From assembly GCA_021803945.1 (NCBI GenBank), contig JAJZKW010000011.1, forward strand, positions 1 through 41,095: a stretch of DNA of 41,095 nt, in the 5' to 3' direction. The notes beneath the pieces are model-generated. The model worked only from the letters and a program-made list of their open reading frames with translations. It did not search any database and was not told the DNA's origin. The DNA comes from Microcaldota archaeon. Lineage in GTDB: Archaea; Micrarchaeota; Micrarchaeia; Micrarchaeales; CABMGC01. The position numbers were made by a program, and so were the translations under genes. Within the stretch, counting starts at the first letter, position 1, and every line of letters begins with the position of its first letter. Shown piece after piece: positions 7,791-15,591 of this stretch.

Positions 7791-8405
7791 TTATTTCTTT
7801 CCTGGTTTCCCTTGCTGTTTCTGCGCTGCTCCCTGTCCGTCCTGTCCGATGGAATCGCCAAAATTGACATTTACAGGAGCCCTTTCTGCATCGTCAGGCG
7901 CCTGGAAGAAGTCCTGCTTTGAAAAGTGGAAGAGCGGAGCGAAGATGTTTCCAGGGAACTCCATTATAGCATTGTTGTAATCGAGGACATAGTCGTTGTA
8001 GGATGTCCTGACGAAGGCTATCTTGTCTTCGGTGTCAGCTAACTGCTGCTGCAGCATCTTGAAGTTGTCTGATGCCTTGAGGTCGGGGTAGTTCTCGGCC
8101 ACTGCGAATATGCTTTTGAGGGCCTGGCTGAGCTGGTTGTTTGCTGCAGCCTTATCCTGCACAGACCCTGATATTATCGATGTCCTAAGCTGCGTTATCT
8201 TAGTGAGCACCCCCTGCTCGTAATTCTTGTATCCTTTTACTGTGCTTACGAGATTTGGTATCAGGTCATACCTTCTCTTGAGCTGCACGTCTATCTGAGC
8301 CCAGGCTGTCTGGACCCTGTTCCTCTTTGTTACAAAACCGTTGTAGATTACTATTACAGCTATTATGATTACAGCTACGACTGCAGCTAAAATAAACCCT
8401 ATCAC
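7791..8405 (-). CDS. lemA: LemA family membrane protein
   Basis: A 204-residue protein with one N-terminal membrane helix (IGFILAAVVAVIIIAVIVIY, 2-21) followed by the LemA signature: FVTKRNRVQTAWAQIDVQLKRRYDLIPNLV, then a long helical bundle with AENYPDLKASDNF and RTSYNDYVLDYNN, then FPGNIFAPLF. The last 30 residues are a Gln/Gly/Lys-rich extension (about 175-204) not typical of the core family. LemA proteins are membrane-anchored with a helical domain; their function is poorly defined, but gene order with htpX suggests membrane quality control. Confidence 0.92.
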   Translation of the reverse strand: MIGFILAAVVAVIIIAVIVIYNGFVTKRNRVQTAWAQIDVQLKRRYDLIPNLVSTVKGYKNYEQGVLTKITQLRTSIISGSVQDKAAANNQLSQALKSIFAVAENYPDLKASDNFKMLQQQLADTEDKIAFVRTSYNDYVLDYNNAIMEFPGNIFAPLFHFSKQDFFQAPDDAERAPVNVNFGDSIGQDGQGAAQKQQGKPGKK

Positions 8406-8472
8406 GCTATCCTATCTATTATGCTGGTGAAGGCTTAAAAACGTTTAGAACAGTCTTGCGCTTAAAAGCGTC

Positions 8473-9168
8473 CTAGCCCCATCTTTTTATTATGCCTTTT
8501 GCCAGTGATACCGGATCTTCTGAATCAAGCACTGCTGAAATGACTGCGATGCCATAAATATCTAGGCTCTTGAGGCGCATCATGTTCCCATAGTTTATTC
8601 CGCCTATCGCATATATGGGCAGCGATACCTTATCCCTTATCCTCCTGAGCTCCTCGAGTCCTATGATTTCGCTGTCTGCCTTTGTGCCGGTAGGGAACAC
8701 TGAGCCGACACCTAGATAGTCTGCTCCTGAGGCCTGGGCGCTTAATGCCTCTTTGAGGCTTGACGCTGATGCTCCTATTATGCCTTTGAACTGCTTCCTT
8801 GCAAGCTCTAAAGGCATATCGTCTGTGCCAAGGTGCAGCCCGTCTGCCCCTGCTGCAACTGCTATGTCGACCCTGTCATTTACTATGAAAAGGGCCCCGT
8901 ATTCTGTGCACGTATCCTTTATCTCCACTGCACTCTTCAGCATCTCACCTGCAGGCTTTTCCTTGTGCTCTTCTCTATACTGTATTATCTTCGCTCCTGC
9001 TTCAAGGAAGATCCTTGCACTCTGGGCGTGAGTCTGCCCGAAGCTGCTGGATGTTAGGCCATAGAGCCCTTTTGGCAGTGTCCTGGACGCGTGCACCGCG
9101 TCCTTCAGCCTGGCCGTAAGCTCCTTACTGCCTTGGCTTGAATTGGAAATGCCATGAGAAGCTCCCAT
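8473..9168 (-). CDS. thiE: Thiamine-phosphate synthase
   Basis: A 231-residue TIM-barrel enzyme that joins HMP-pyrophosphate and hydroxyethylthiazole phosphate to give thiamine phosphate. Motifs in order: IIQYREEHKE (diphosphate side), LFIVNDRVDIAVAAGADG, LHLGTDDMP, GASASSLKEA, DYLGVGSVFPTGTK and YAIGGINYGN. An N-terminal extension of about 35 residues precedes the barrel. A minus-strand TATA-like element (CTATTTTAATT) lies about 30 bases before the ATG. The next gene upstream on the same strand is thiL, the following step in the pathway; no thiC, thiD or thiM is present in the window. Confidence 0.94.
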   Translation of the reverse strand: MGASHGISNSSQGSKELTARLKDAVHASRTLPKGLYGLTSSSFGQTHAQSARIFLEAGAKIIQYREEHKEKPAGEMLKSAVEIKDTCTEYGALFIVNDRVDIAVAAGADGLHLGTDDMPLELARKQFKGIIGASASSLKEALSAQASGADYLGVGSVFPTGTKADSEIIGLEELRRIRDKVSLPIYAIGGINYGNMMRLKSLDIYGIAVISAVLDSEDPVSLAKGIIKRWG

Positions 9169-9223
9169 GTCAGCATATCTGCATTTGGAATTAAAATAGG
9201 TTTCGTATCTGCGTTGGCATTGG

Positions 9224-10174
9224 CTAATCTTTCACGAAATGCTCATATCCACGTTTAGTTATCCTTTCCCTTTTTGTCCCTTTAACCAGGAAGTTATCAG
9301 TTCCGGTTACAGTGCCTATCCTGGTTATCCTGATCCTCTTTCTTTTTGCGTTTCTCATAAGCGCATTGAGCATGGATTCCTTTATTGAGAAAAAGAGCTC
9401 GTAGTCCCCACCGAAATTCAGGCACATCTGCTCAAGGCTTGTGCCGTATCTTAAGCTCAGCTTCCTTGCAAGCTTATCTACAGGCACATTGTCATAATAT
9501 ATCTCAAACCCGAGGCCTGTGGCATCTTTAAGCTGGCTTATTGCGGAATACACGCCGTCTGAAAGGTCGATTGACGCCCTGACGCCATTCTCTGATAGGA
9601 ACTTGCCTTCATTTATCCTTGGGTGCACGTCAAGCAGCTTCCTTGCTCCCTCTTTTGAGCCTCGCTTCCATAGATAATATCCTGCAGCGTTTCCCCCCAG
9701 GCTTCCTGTGACGCATATTGCATCGCCGTCTCTTACTCTTAGCCTCTGCATCATTTTCAACTTGTCAACCTCGCCGATTGCAATGCCAGTCATTGAAAGC
9801 TCCCTCCCTTCCTTCAGGTCTCCTCCTATCATCTTCACGTGATATCTGCTTAGGCATCTCCTGATCCCAGCTTCCAATGATACAAGGTAGTCCGAGTCAA
9901 GGCTGTCTGGAAGTATGAAAGACGACATGAAATACTTTGGCGTGCCTCCCATGGCAGCTATGTCGCTCAGGTTTATCGCTGCGAAGAAATAGCCAACGTC
10001 TTCCGGCATGGCGCAATTTGGTATGTGGGAGTGTCGCGTTATGGAATCCGTAGTTATAAGTATGCGTTTCTTGCCGAAATCAATGTATGCTGCATCGCTA
10101 TCAGGCCACTTGTATCTGTACACTGACCTTATCAGCCTTATTATCTTCCTTTCGCCAAGTTTGCCGATCTCCAT
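9224..10174 (-). CDS. thiL: Thiamine-monophosphate kinase
   Basis: A 316-residue kinase of the PurM/ThiL fold that phosphorylates thiamine phosphate to thiamine pyrophosphate. Motifs: GERKIIRLI at the N-terminus, ITTDSITRHSHIP (metal/phosphate region), INLSDIAAMGGTP, GGDLKEGRELSMTGIAIGEV, VTGSLGGNAAGYYLW, IDLSDGVYSAI and LNFGGDYELFFSI. The shared TATA at 10201-10208 predicts transcription from about 10178, so the ATG at 10174 is preferred over the one at 10183, which would lie upstream of the mRNA. Together with thiE this supplies the last two steps of TPP synthesis. Confidence 0.93.
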   Translation of the reverse strand: MEIGKLGERKIIRLIRSVYRYKWPDSDAAYIDFGKKRILITTDSITRHSHIPNCAMPEDVGYFFAAINLSDIAAMGGTPKYFMSSFILPDSLDSDYLVSLEAGIRRCLSRYHVKMIGGDLKEGRELSMTGIAIGEVDKLKMMQRLRVRDGDAICVTGSLGGNAAGYYLWKRGSKEGARKLLDVHPRINEGKFLSENGVRASIDLSDGVYSAISQLKDATGLGFEIYYDNVPVDKLARKLSLRYGTSLEQMCLNFGGDYELFFSIKESMLNALMRNAKRKRIRITRIGTVTGTDNFLVKGTKRERITKRGYEHFVKD

Positions 10175-10200
10175 AGACAGCATTAACTATGCAATTGGGA

Positions 10201-10208
10201 TTTATATG
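10201..10208. promoter_or_regulatory. TATA box shared by thiL (minus) and tRNA-Thr (plus)
   Basis: TTTATATG on the plus strand, CATATAAATC on the minus strand. tRNA-Thr begins 24-31 bases to the right and the thiL ATG lies 27-34 bases to the left, so one element may serve both directions. Confidence 0.55.
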
Positions 10209-10231
10209 TTTCTGCACAGAAGCACTATTGT

Positions 10232-10303
<72 letters not shown>

Positions 10304-10314
10304 GATGAGATACC

Positions 10315-10647
10315 ATGGATAATCTTGACAACGCAATGGAGAACCTGAAGGCGTGGGAAGAGAAGGAGAAGGGCAGCGATGCGCAGAGCAAAGGCAGGGA
10401 GAGGATACTTGTAGGAGCCGTGGATAAATTCTTTGACAGGATAAGCGTTGCTGCAATAACCCTGAGCGGGGACTTAAAGGTAGGAGACGTTATTGAAATA
10501 GGAGGGGCTGACGAAGCCATAAGGCAGAAAGTGTCTAGTATGCAGATAGACAGGGTTGACGTGGAAGAGGCTCATGAAGGTGACTCGATAGGCATAAAGG
10601 TCGCCCACCAGGTGCAAGAAGGGGAAGAAGTATACAAGGTTGTCTGA
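10315..10647 (+). CDS. Translation-factor-like beta-barrel protein (EF-Tu domain 2 fold)
   Basis: A 110-residue protein. After a charged N-terminal helix (1-30) it carries the EF-Tu domain-2 pattern: VDKFFDRISVAAITLSGDLKVGDVIEI, then KVSSMQIDRVDVEEAHEGDSIGIKV and a final VQEGEEVYKV. Stand-alone proteins of this kind are annotated in archaea as translation-elongation-factor-like; no GTPase domain is present. The role is unknown, with RNA binding or a barrel partner in translation as the best guesses. The gene starts 12 bases after tRNA-Thr and may be transcribed together with it. Confidence 0.8.
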   Translation: MDNLDNAMENLKAWEEKEKGSDAQSKGRERILVGAVDKFFDRISVAAITLSGDLKVGDVIEIGGADEAIRQKVSSMQIDRVDVEEAHEGDSIGIKVAHQVQEGEEVYKVV

Positions 10648-10694
10648 TTAAGGCCCTGTTGATTGCGCTGCAGATAAACCCCAGTCCCGGTTCT

Positions 10695-12164
10695 CTATCC
10701 TTCCTTACGCTGGTCCTTGGCCTGGTTTTTCTCCGGCCTGACGGATGGAAATAGCAGGATTTCCTTTATTGATACGTTGTCCGTGAGCAGCATTACGAGC
10801 CTGTCTATGCCTATACCTATGCCAGCTGTAGGAGGCATTCCGTATTCCATGGCGTCAAGGAAATCCTCGTCGAATGGAGGCATCTCGTCATCTCCCTTTC
10901 TCTTCTCCGCAACCTGGTCGTTGAATTTTTCCCTTTGCTCTATCGGGTCTGTCAGCTCGGAATATGAATTGCATATCTCCTTGTTGCAGATGAAAAGCTC
11001 GAATCTCTCGCTCAGTTTTGGATTGCCTCGCTTGTCCTTTGTAAGATGGCACATGTATGCGGGGTAGTCAAGTAGGAACGATGGATTCCAGAGATCCGAC
11101 TTTATGTATTTGTCAAACAAGGCATCTGCCACGTGGTAGTTGTTCTTCACAGGTATCTTAAGATGCTCCTTGTCTGCTATCTCCTCCGCCTGCCTGTCGC
11201 TCATCTCAGATATATCTATGCCTGTCTTCTTCTTTATCTCTTCTACGAAATAGATCCTCTTGAATGGCGGTTTGAAGTTTACTGGCTTTCCCTGGTACTC
11301 GAATTCATATCCCCCTTTCATCTTCTTTGCCAGGCCGCTCAGCAGCTCTTCTGTGAGTCCCATGAAGGTGTTGTAATCTCCGTATGCTTCATAGAACTCC
11401 AGGAGGGTGAATTCTGGGTTGTGGGTCGAGTCGACATCCTCGTTCCTGAAGTCTCTGGAGAACTCGTATACGCGCTCTATGCCTCCTATTATCAGCCTCT
11501 TCAGGTAAAGCTCGTCCGATATCCTGAGGAATAGGTCGGCATCCAGGGCATTGTGGTGTGTCTTGAACGGCTTGGCGTTCGCGCCGCCATAGACGCTCTG
11601 GAGCACTGGAGTCTCGACCTCAAGATAGCCGCGCCTGTCCAGAAAATCCCTTATATATGATATTATGTCTCTTCTGTCCCTGAAGACCTTGCGCACGTCT
11701 GGATTTATTATAAGGTCTAGATGCCTCTTCCTGTATCTTGTCTCGATGTCTGATAAGCCGTGGAATTTTTCAGGAAGGGTGGAGAGTGATTTTGAGAGCA
11801 TTGTTATCTCTTTTGCCTCTATGCTTATCTCGCCCTTCTGCGTCTTCGTGACTGTGCCGTTGACTCCTATTATGTCGCCTATGTCACTGAACTTGAGTAT
11901 CTGCATTGCGGAAGGATTTACTCTGTCTTCCCTTGCAAGCACCTGTATCTTTCCGCTTCCGTCAAGGATATCAATGAAGTAGAGCTTTCCCATGCTCCTC
12001 ATCCTTATCATGCGACCTGCTGCCGATACAGACTTTCCTTCCAGCTTCGCGTATCCGTTCCTTATCTCTTCTGCATGGTGAGTCTGGTTGAATGAGTAGG
12101 GGTACGGGTTTATTCCAAGCTCCCTTAGTTTCTTGAGTTTGTCAAGCTTCGATTGGTCTGCCAT
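10695..12164 (-). CDS. lysS: Lysyl-tRNA synthetase, class II
   Basis: A 489-residue enzyme that charges tRNA-Lys. An N-terminal OB-fold anticodon-binding domain (about 40-150: SAAGRMIRMRSMGKLYFIDI) is followed by the class II core: motif 1 around YLEVETPVLQSVYGGANAKP, motif 2 RVYEFSRDFRNEDVDSTHNP, and motif 3 GIGIGIDRLVMLL near the C-terminus. This is the bacterial/eukaryotic class II type, not the class I LysRS of many archaea. The ATG at 12164 (MADQSKLDKL) is chosen because the frame upstream of it runs into an IS605-type element. That element ends about 40 bases before the start and may have displaced the original promoter. Confidence 0.96.
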   Translation of the reverse strand: MADQSKLDKLKKLRELGINPYPYSFNQTHHAEEIRNGYAKLEGKSVSAAGRMIRMRSMGKLYFIDILDGSGKIQVLAREDRVNPSAMQILKFSDIGDIIGVNGTVTKTQKGEISIEAKEITMLSKSLSTLPEKFHGLSDIETRYRKRHLDLIINPDVRKVFRDRRDIISYIRDFLDRRGYLEVETPVLQSVYGGANAKPFKTHHNALDADLFLRISDELYLKRLIIGGIERVYEFSRDFRNEDVDSTHNPEFTLLEFYEAYGDYNTFMGLTEELLSGLAKKMKGGYEFEYQGKPVNFKPPFKRIYFVEEIKKKTGIDISEMSDRQAEEIADKEHLKIPVKNNYHVADALFDKYIKSDLWNPSFLLDYPAYMCHLTKDKRGNPKLSERFELFICNKEICNSYSELTDPIEQREKFNDQVAEKRKGDDEMPPFDEDFLDAMEYGMPPTAGIGIGIDRLVMLLTDNVSIKEILLFPSVRPEKNQAKDQRKEG

Positions 12165-12202
12165 ACTAACCAGGACACTTATCATTGAACGATTAGATTG
12201 GT

Positions 12203-12330
12203 GACATCCTCCCACGATTGAAATTCGTGGGCTTCCAATGGTGTCTTTTTGATATTTATCATGTCGAAGCACCATGTTTAGTTCCTGATTCAGCGACATC
12301 TGCTTCCATGTGCGGAAGTCTTACAATGTC
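12203..12330 (-). ncRNA. Probable omega RNA (reRNA) region of the tnpB element
   Basis: In characterised IS200/IS605 elements the TnpB guide RNA is made from the 3' end of tnpB through the right end, and its guide is the flanking DNA. Here that region covers the end of tnpB and the right-end hairpin, and the guide would be the bases just past 12203, in the lysS upstream region. Inferred from family knowledge and position only. Confidence 0.4.
12211..12231 (-). repeat. Right-end hairpin of the IS605-type element
   Basis: CCCACGAATTTCAATCGTGGG on the minus strand, a perfect 7-bp stem (CCCACGA/TCGTGGG) followed by AGGATGTCA. This is the classical subterminal palindrome recognised by Y1 transposases, and also part of the guide RNA scaffold. 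Confidence 0.8.
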
Positions 12331-13467
12331 TCCAGAGGCGTGACTTCCCGAATGTCCTTCGGTAGTTCGGTCTTTTTCAAGACCAAGTCTCAGTATGTTC
12401 TTAGATGCGTTCAGGTCTCGGTCAATCTGCAATCCGCATTTTTCGCAGTTGAAGATTCTGTTTTCTAGAGATATTTCCTGAACTTTGCCACATTCATGGC
12501 ATGTCTGCGAGGTGTATTGTGGGGGCACATCAACAACTCTGCAACCAGCACTTTCAGCCTTGTAGCAGAGGAATTGCGTGAATCTTGCCCACGATACGTC
12601 GTTTATGGATTTAGCGAGTTTATGGTTCTTCACCATGTTCTGAATCTGTAAGTTTTCGTATGCGATGAAGGAATATGAGTTTACGAGATTGTGAGAAAGT
12701 TTATGTGTAAAGTCCTCACGTTTGTTTGTTATTTTGTCATAGACCTTTGAAAGTAATATCACAGTCTTCCTTCGATTTCTTGAGCCTTTTATCCTTCGGG
12801 AAACCTTCTGATGCGACTTTATCAGCCTCTTTTCGTATTCTTTGCCGAACCGCATGTTGGCAATTTTTACATTGTCGGACAGTGTGGCATATTCCTTTAG
12901 ACCTAAATCTAAACCTATCTGCGGTTTGCCGTTTGGAGCAAATGATTTGTCTCCTTTTTCGACTGAGATTGTGACGAACCATTCCTGAGATTTAGTCCTC
13001 TTTATCGTAAGCGTGTTTATTTCGCCTTCAATTTCCCTGTGGTTTACGAAGTTTACATTGCCGATTGTTGAAAGATAGATATTCTTTTTATTGAGTCTGA
13101 ATCCGGAATCAGGGTAAGTCAATGAGGAAGTAAATTTCCTGAAACGAGGGAAACCGACATGCTGATGTTTTCCATTGTGATTCCTCTTTACTCTCCTGAA
13201 GAAATTTTTGTATGCGCCATGAAGCCTCTGGGATACGTTCTGTAATACTTGTGAATGGATGTCTTGATATTGCGGATATTCCTTTTTGAATTTTGTTATC
13301 CATTTGTTCATGTCGTATTGGGTGAAGGTCTTTCCTGTATCTTTGAAATACTCCTTTGATTTTACAAGAAGGAAATTGTAGAGTTCCTTGCAGAGAAACA
13401 TCTGATGATTTAGATTAGATTTCTGCTCTTTTGAAGGATATGCTCTAAATTTGTATGCGCTTTTCAT
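12259..13467 (-). CDS. tnpB: TnpB RNA-guided nuclease (IS605 OrfB)
   Basis: A full-length 402-residue TnpB, ancestor-type relative of Cas12. The N-terminal helical/OrfB domain begins YKFRAYPSKEQK. The split RuvC nuclease is complete: Asp187 in GLDLGLK, Glu271 in IAYENLQIQN and Asp351 in DRDLNASKN. A zinc finger with C323, C326, C341 and C344 lies between the last two. All catalytic residues are present, so the protein is probably active. The TATA box CAATATAAATATT upstream on the minus strand precedes the ATG. The last roughly 40 residues (EGHSGSHASGD...) extend over the guide-RNA region. It is unaccompanied by tnpA. Confidence 0.95.
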   Translation of the reverse strand: MKSAYKFRAYPSKEQKSNLNHQMFLCKELYNFLLVKSKEYFKDTGKTFTQYDMNKWITKFKKEYPQYQDIHSQVLQNVSQRLHGAYKNFFRRVKRNHNGKHQHVGFPRFRKFTSSLTYPDSGFRLNKKNIYLSTIGNVNFVNHREIEGEINTLTIKRTKSQEWFVTISVEKGDKSFAPNGKPQIGLDLGLKEYATLSDNVKIANMRFGKEYEKRLIKSHQKVSRRIKGSRNRRKTVILLSKVYDKITNKREDFTHKLSHNLVNSYSFIAYENLQIQNMVKNHKLAKSINDVSWARFTQFLCYKAESAGCRVVDVPPQYTSQTCHECGKVQEISLENRIFNCEKCGLQIDRDLNASKNILRLGLEKDRTTEGHSGSHASGDIVRLPHMEADVAESGTKHGAST

Positions 13468-13524
13468 AGGTTATCCCATCATGATTTATCCTTACCAATA
13501 TTTATATTGCATGCCGCCATTCAT

Positions 13525-13545
13525 CCCACCACTGAGGGTGATGGG
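13525..13545 (-). repeat. Left-end hairpin of the IS605-type element
   Basis: On the minus strand CCCATCAC-CCTCA-GTGGTGGG forms an 8-bp stem with one T-G pair, followed by ATGAATGGCGGCATG and the tnpB TATA box. The position and the CCCTCA-type loop match archaeal IS605 left ends. Confidence 0.65.
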
Positions 13546-13656
13546 TTTTCTGGCTAACCGTTTATAATATTTTGTGGTGCAGCCTTTTCGTGATTAGTGC
13601 GGTCTGGCTTGCAAAGATCTTGTTTTGTTGTCTTTTTACTGCAGGGGTTTCCTATC

Positions 13657-14232
13657 TCAGGTCCTTTTTGCCTCTTTCAGGGCTGCCGAATCATGTGGAT
13701 AAACCAGATGAATTGCAATTATTGCATCTGGAGGCACCTTGCGCGCTCGCACTTCGGCCTCTTGTATATTCAAGGGACACTCCTCGCCATTTGAGTAATC
13801 TACTGGGCGATAGAAGATTTTGGCTGCGTCTATCTCAAAAACGACCCCAAATCCAGAGGACGTTGTAGCGAAAGATGAAGAAATGCAGAAAAGAGCGCTG
13901 AGGGGAACCCCGTTGTAGCATTGCGTATCTCTCGTGGAATTGGATTCAGTAAGCCCTTCTTTTTCCGCCATTCCTATGAAGGCGTCCCTTTCTTTTATTG
14001 TCTTGAAATTGCATCCTCTATAAACTTTTCCGGTTGCCGCTATATACTCTCCAATTAATTTATATGCCTGTTTCTGAGCATCTTTCTCTGACTTTTTGGT
14101 ATGTAAGCAGTATAGAAGTCCATCAACGATATCTAGAAGTTGGTCGATTAGGGAAGCTTCAGCCTTATTGTTGATCCCTACAGCTGGCTGTGCGCGTTTG
14201 ACTATGGTCTTCGCGAAGCTTGGTGCTGCCAT
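13657..14232 (-). CDS. Uncharacterised protein, candidate ADP-ribosyltransferase fold
   Basis: A 191-residue protein that I do not recognise as a named family. An N-terminal helical part (1-65) leads into an order of motifs like R-S-E ADP-ribosyltransferases: KVYRGC with Arg72, then SSSFATTSSGFGVVFEI (Ser/Thr-rich strand, 118-134), then EAEVRARKVPPDAIIAI with Glu158-x-Glu160. The spacings R to S about 48 and S to E about 40 are typical of that fold. No signal peptide or membrane segment is seen. A minus-strand TATA (AAATATAAG) lies about 40-45 bases before the ATG. It sits beside the tnpB element, an accessory-gene setting. The ART idea is inference from motif order. Confidence 0.6.
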   Translation of the reverse strand: MAAPSFAKTIVKRAQPAVGINNKAEASLIDQLLDIVDGLLYCLHTKKSEKDAQKQAYKLIGEYIAATGKVYRGCNFKTIKERDAFIGMAEKEGLTESNSTRDTQCYNGVPLSALFCISSSFATTSSGFGVVFEIDAAKIFYRPVDYSNGEECPLNIQEAEVRARKVPPDAIIAIHLVYPHDSAALKEAKRT

Positions 14233-14427
14233 ATGTAACCCTTGCTAACGCGTTTATTCGGTGTTTTCTTATATTTATGTATATTGGATTTGCACAATTT
14301 CTATGAAAGGTCCTGTTGTTTTGGCTTCTGAATGTCATTGTTCTTGAACCTGGGATATGGTGCTTGTTCACTGCGCGTCTCTTCTGGTAATTCATGATCT
14401 AGGATTTTTGAGGCGCGAAGAAGCAGG

Positions 14428-14502
14428 CGGGCCTGGAGGGATTTGAACCCCCGACTTAAAGGTTAAAAGCCTTCCACTCTAGCCAAGCTGAGTTACAGAC
14501 CC
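14428..14502 (-). tRNA. tRNA-Lys(TTT)
   Basis: On the minus strand: acceptor GGGTCTG (14502-14496) with CAGGCCC (14435-14429), D stem ACTC/GAGT, anticodon arm GAAGG-CTTTTAA-CCTTT with anticodon TTT, variable AAGTC, T arm GGGGG-TTCAAAT-CCCTC. No intron, no encoded CCA. A TATA-like AATAAATTTAGC lies just upstream. Confidence 0.95.
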
Positions 14503-14560
14503 ATAGTAATTATGAATTACTCTGCTAAATTTATTAAGGCTTCATCATATACTATCGTTT

Positions 14561-15436
14561 ATGGAGTGTGAAAGAATAGGCAAGTATGGAAGCGTGGTAA
14601 AATTCAGAACGGACGACGGGATAATGCTTAAAGGAGTGCTGTTCAGGAACGTGATAAAACCTATGGCCTGCATGATATTCGTGCATGGAATGTCAGGCGG
14701 AGCTCTTTCTGGCGTGTCATTGGCCATTGCAAAGGGTCTTGGCGATGACTGCGCACTCTTCTCGTTCGGCAACAGGGGATGCGGGCTTGTATCATCATTC
14801 ACGAAGTATTCCAGGGGGAAGAAGATGAGGTTTGTGGCAGGAACCAACCTTGAGCGGTTTGAAGACTGTATATATGACATAAAAAGTGCCGTTGACTCCA
14901 TGTCTAGACTAGGCTACTCCAGGTTCATACTTATAGGACATAGTACAGGATGTCAGAAGGCAGCCTATTACCAGTACGCTACTAGGGACAGGAGGATTGC
15001 TGGGATTGTCCTTGTCGCACCGTGTGATGATTACAACCTGAACAAGGAAAGACTTGGAAGGGATTACAAAAGGATGAGGGAAATCTGCTCGAAGATGATA
15101 AAGGCAGGCAGGGGAGGAGATGCTGCGCCAGGCGCGTTCGGCTTATCTGCACAGAGGCTTGACTCTTTGATAAATGATGGGAAGGTTGAAGCCAGGATGT
15201 TCGATTATGACGGGAGGCTTAAGGAGTTCGGAACTATAGATACGCCGATGCTGGCGATATTCGGCTCTGAAGAGGAGAATGCAACAAAGCCTGTCGGCAT
15301 GTGCCTCGGCATCCTTGAATCGAGGACTTCGTCTGAAAAGTTCGATAAGCTCATAATACGAGGAGCGGACCATGCATTCGAAGGGAAGGAAAGAGCGCTT
15401 GTGAGAGGTATAAAAAAATGGATAGACGGACTTTAG
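14561..15436 (+). CDS. Alpha/beta hydrolase
   Basis: A 291-residue cytosolic hydrolase. The oxyanion-side HG motif is at 42-43 (FVHGMSGGA), the nucleophile elbow GHSTG puts Ser128 at the catalytic position, FGSEEENATKP carries the likely acid, and His271 in RGADHAF completes the triad. The overall pattern, with ALFSFGNRGCG before the nucleophile, resembles DUF1749-like serine hydrolases. The substrate cannot be inferred. A TATA-like AATTTATTAAGG about 30 bases before the ATG indicates a leaderless transcript divergent from tRNA-Lys. Confidence 0.88.
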   Translation: MECERIGKYGSVVKFRTDDGIMLKGVLFRNVIKPMACMIFVHGMSGGALSGVSLAIAKGLGDDCALFSFGNRGCGLVSSFTKYSRGKKMRFVAGTNLERFEDCIYDIKSAVDSMSRLGYSRFILIGHSTGCQKAAYYQYATRDRRIAGIVLVAPCDDYNLNKERLGRDYKRMREICSKMIKAGRGGDAAPGAFGLSAQRLDSLINDGKVEARMFDYDGRLKEFGTIDTPMLAIFGSEEENATKPVGMCLGILESRTSSEKFDKLIIRGADHAFEGKERALVRGIKKWIDGL

Positions 15437-15591
15437 TTCCGTTTGCCGGACCTGTCCAATCTCTACTGGAAGAAACTTGGGCAGTTGTGCTTTCTTGCGC
15501 CGATTACATATGCTGTGATATCCGGAGAGATGAATGCTTAGCCGGAGAATGAGAAGTTTGAGAGCTGGATTGCCTGTTTCTCTTCTGAAAC

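Larger units (their letters stand above)
12203..13550 (-). mobile_element. IS605-type element with tnpB only (IS1341-like)
   Basis: The element contains a full tnpB gene, a right-end hairpin (12211-12231) in the typical context GAAGCCCACGAAT...GGAGGATGTCA, and a left-end hairpin (13525-13545) followed by GATGAATGGC. No tnpA (Y1 transposase) is present, so mobility would need a transposase in trans. There are no terminal inverted repeats and no obvious target duplication, as expected for this family. The right end abuts the lysS 5' region. The outer limits are estimated to within about 10-30 bases. Confidence 0.85.
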
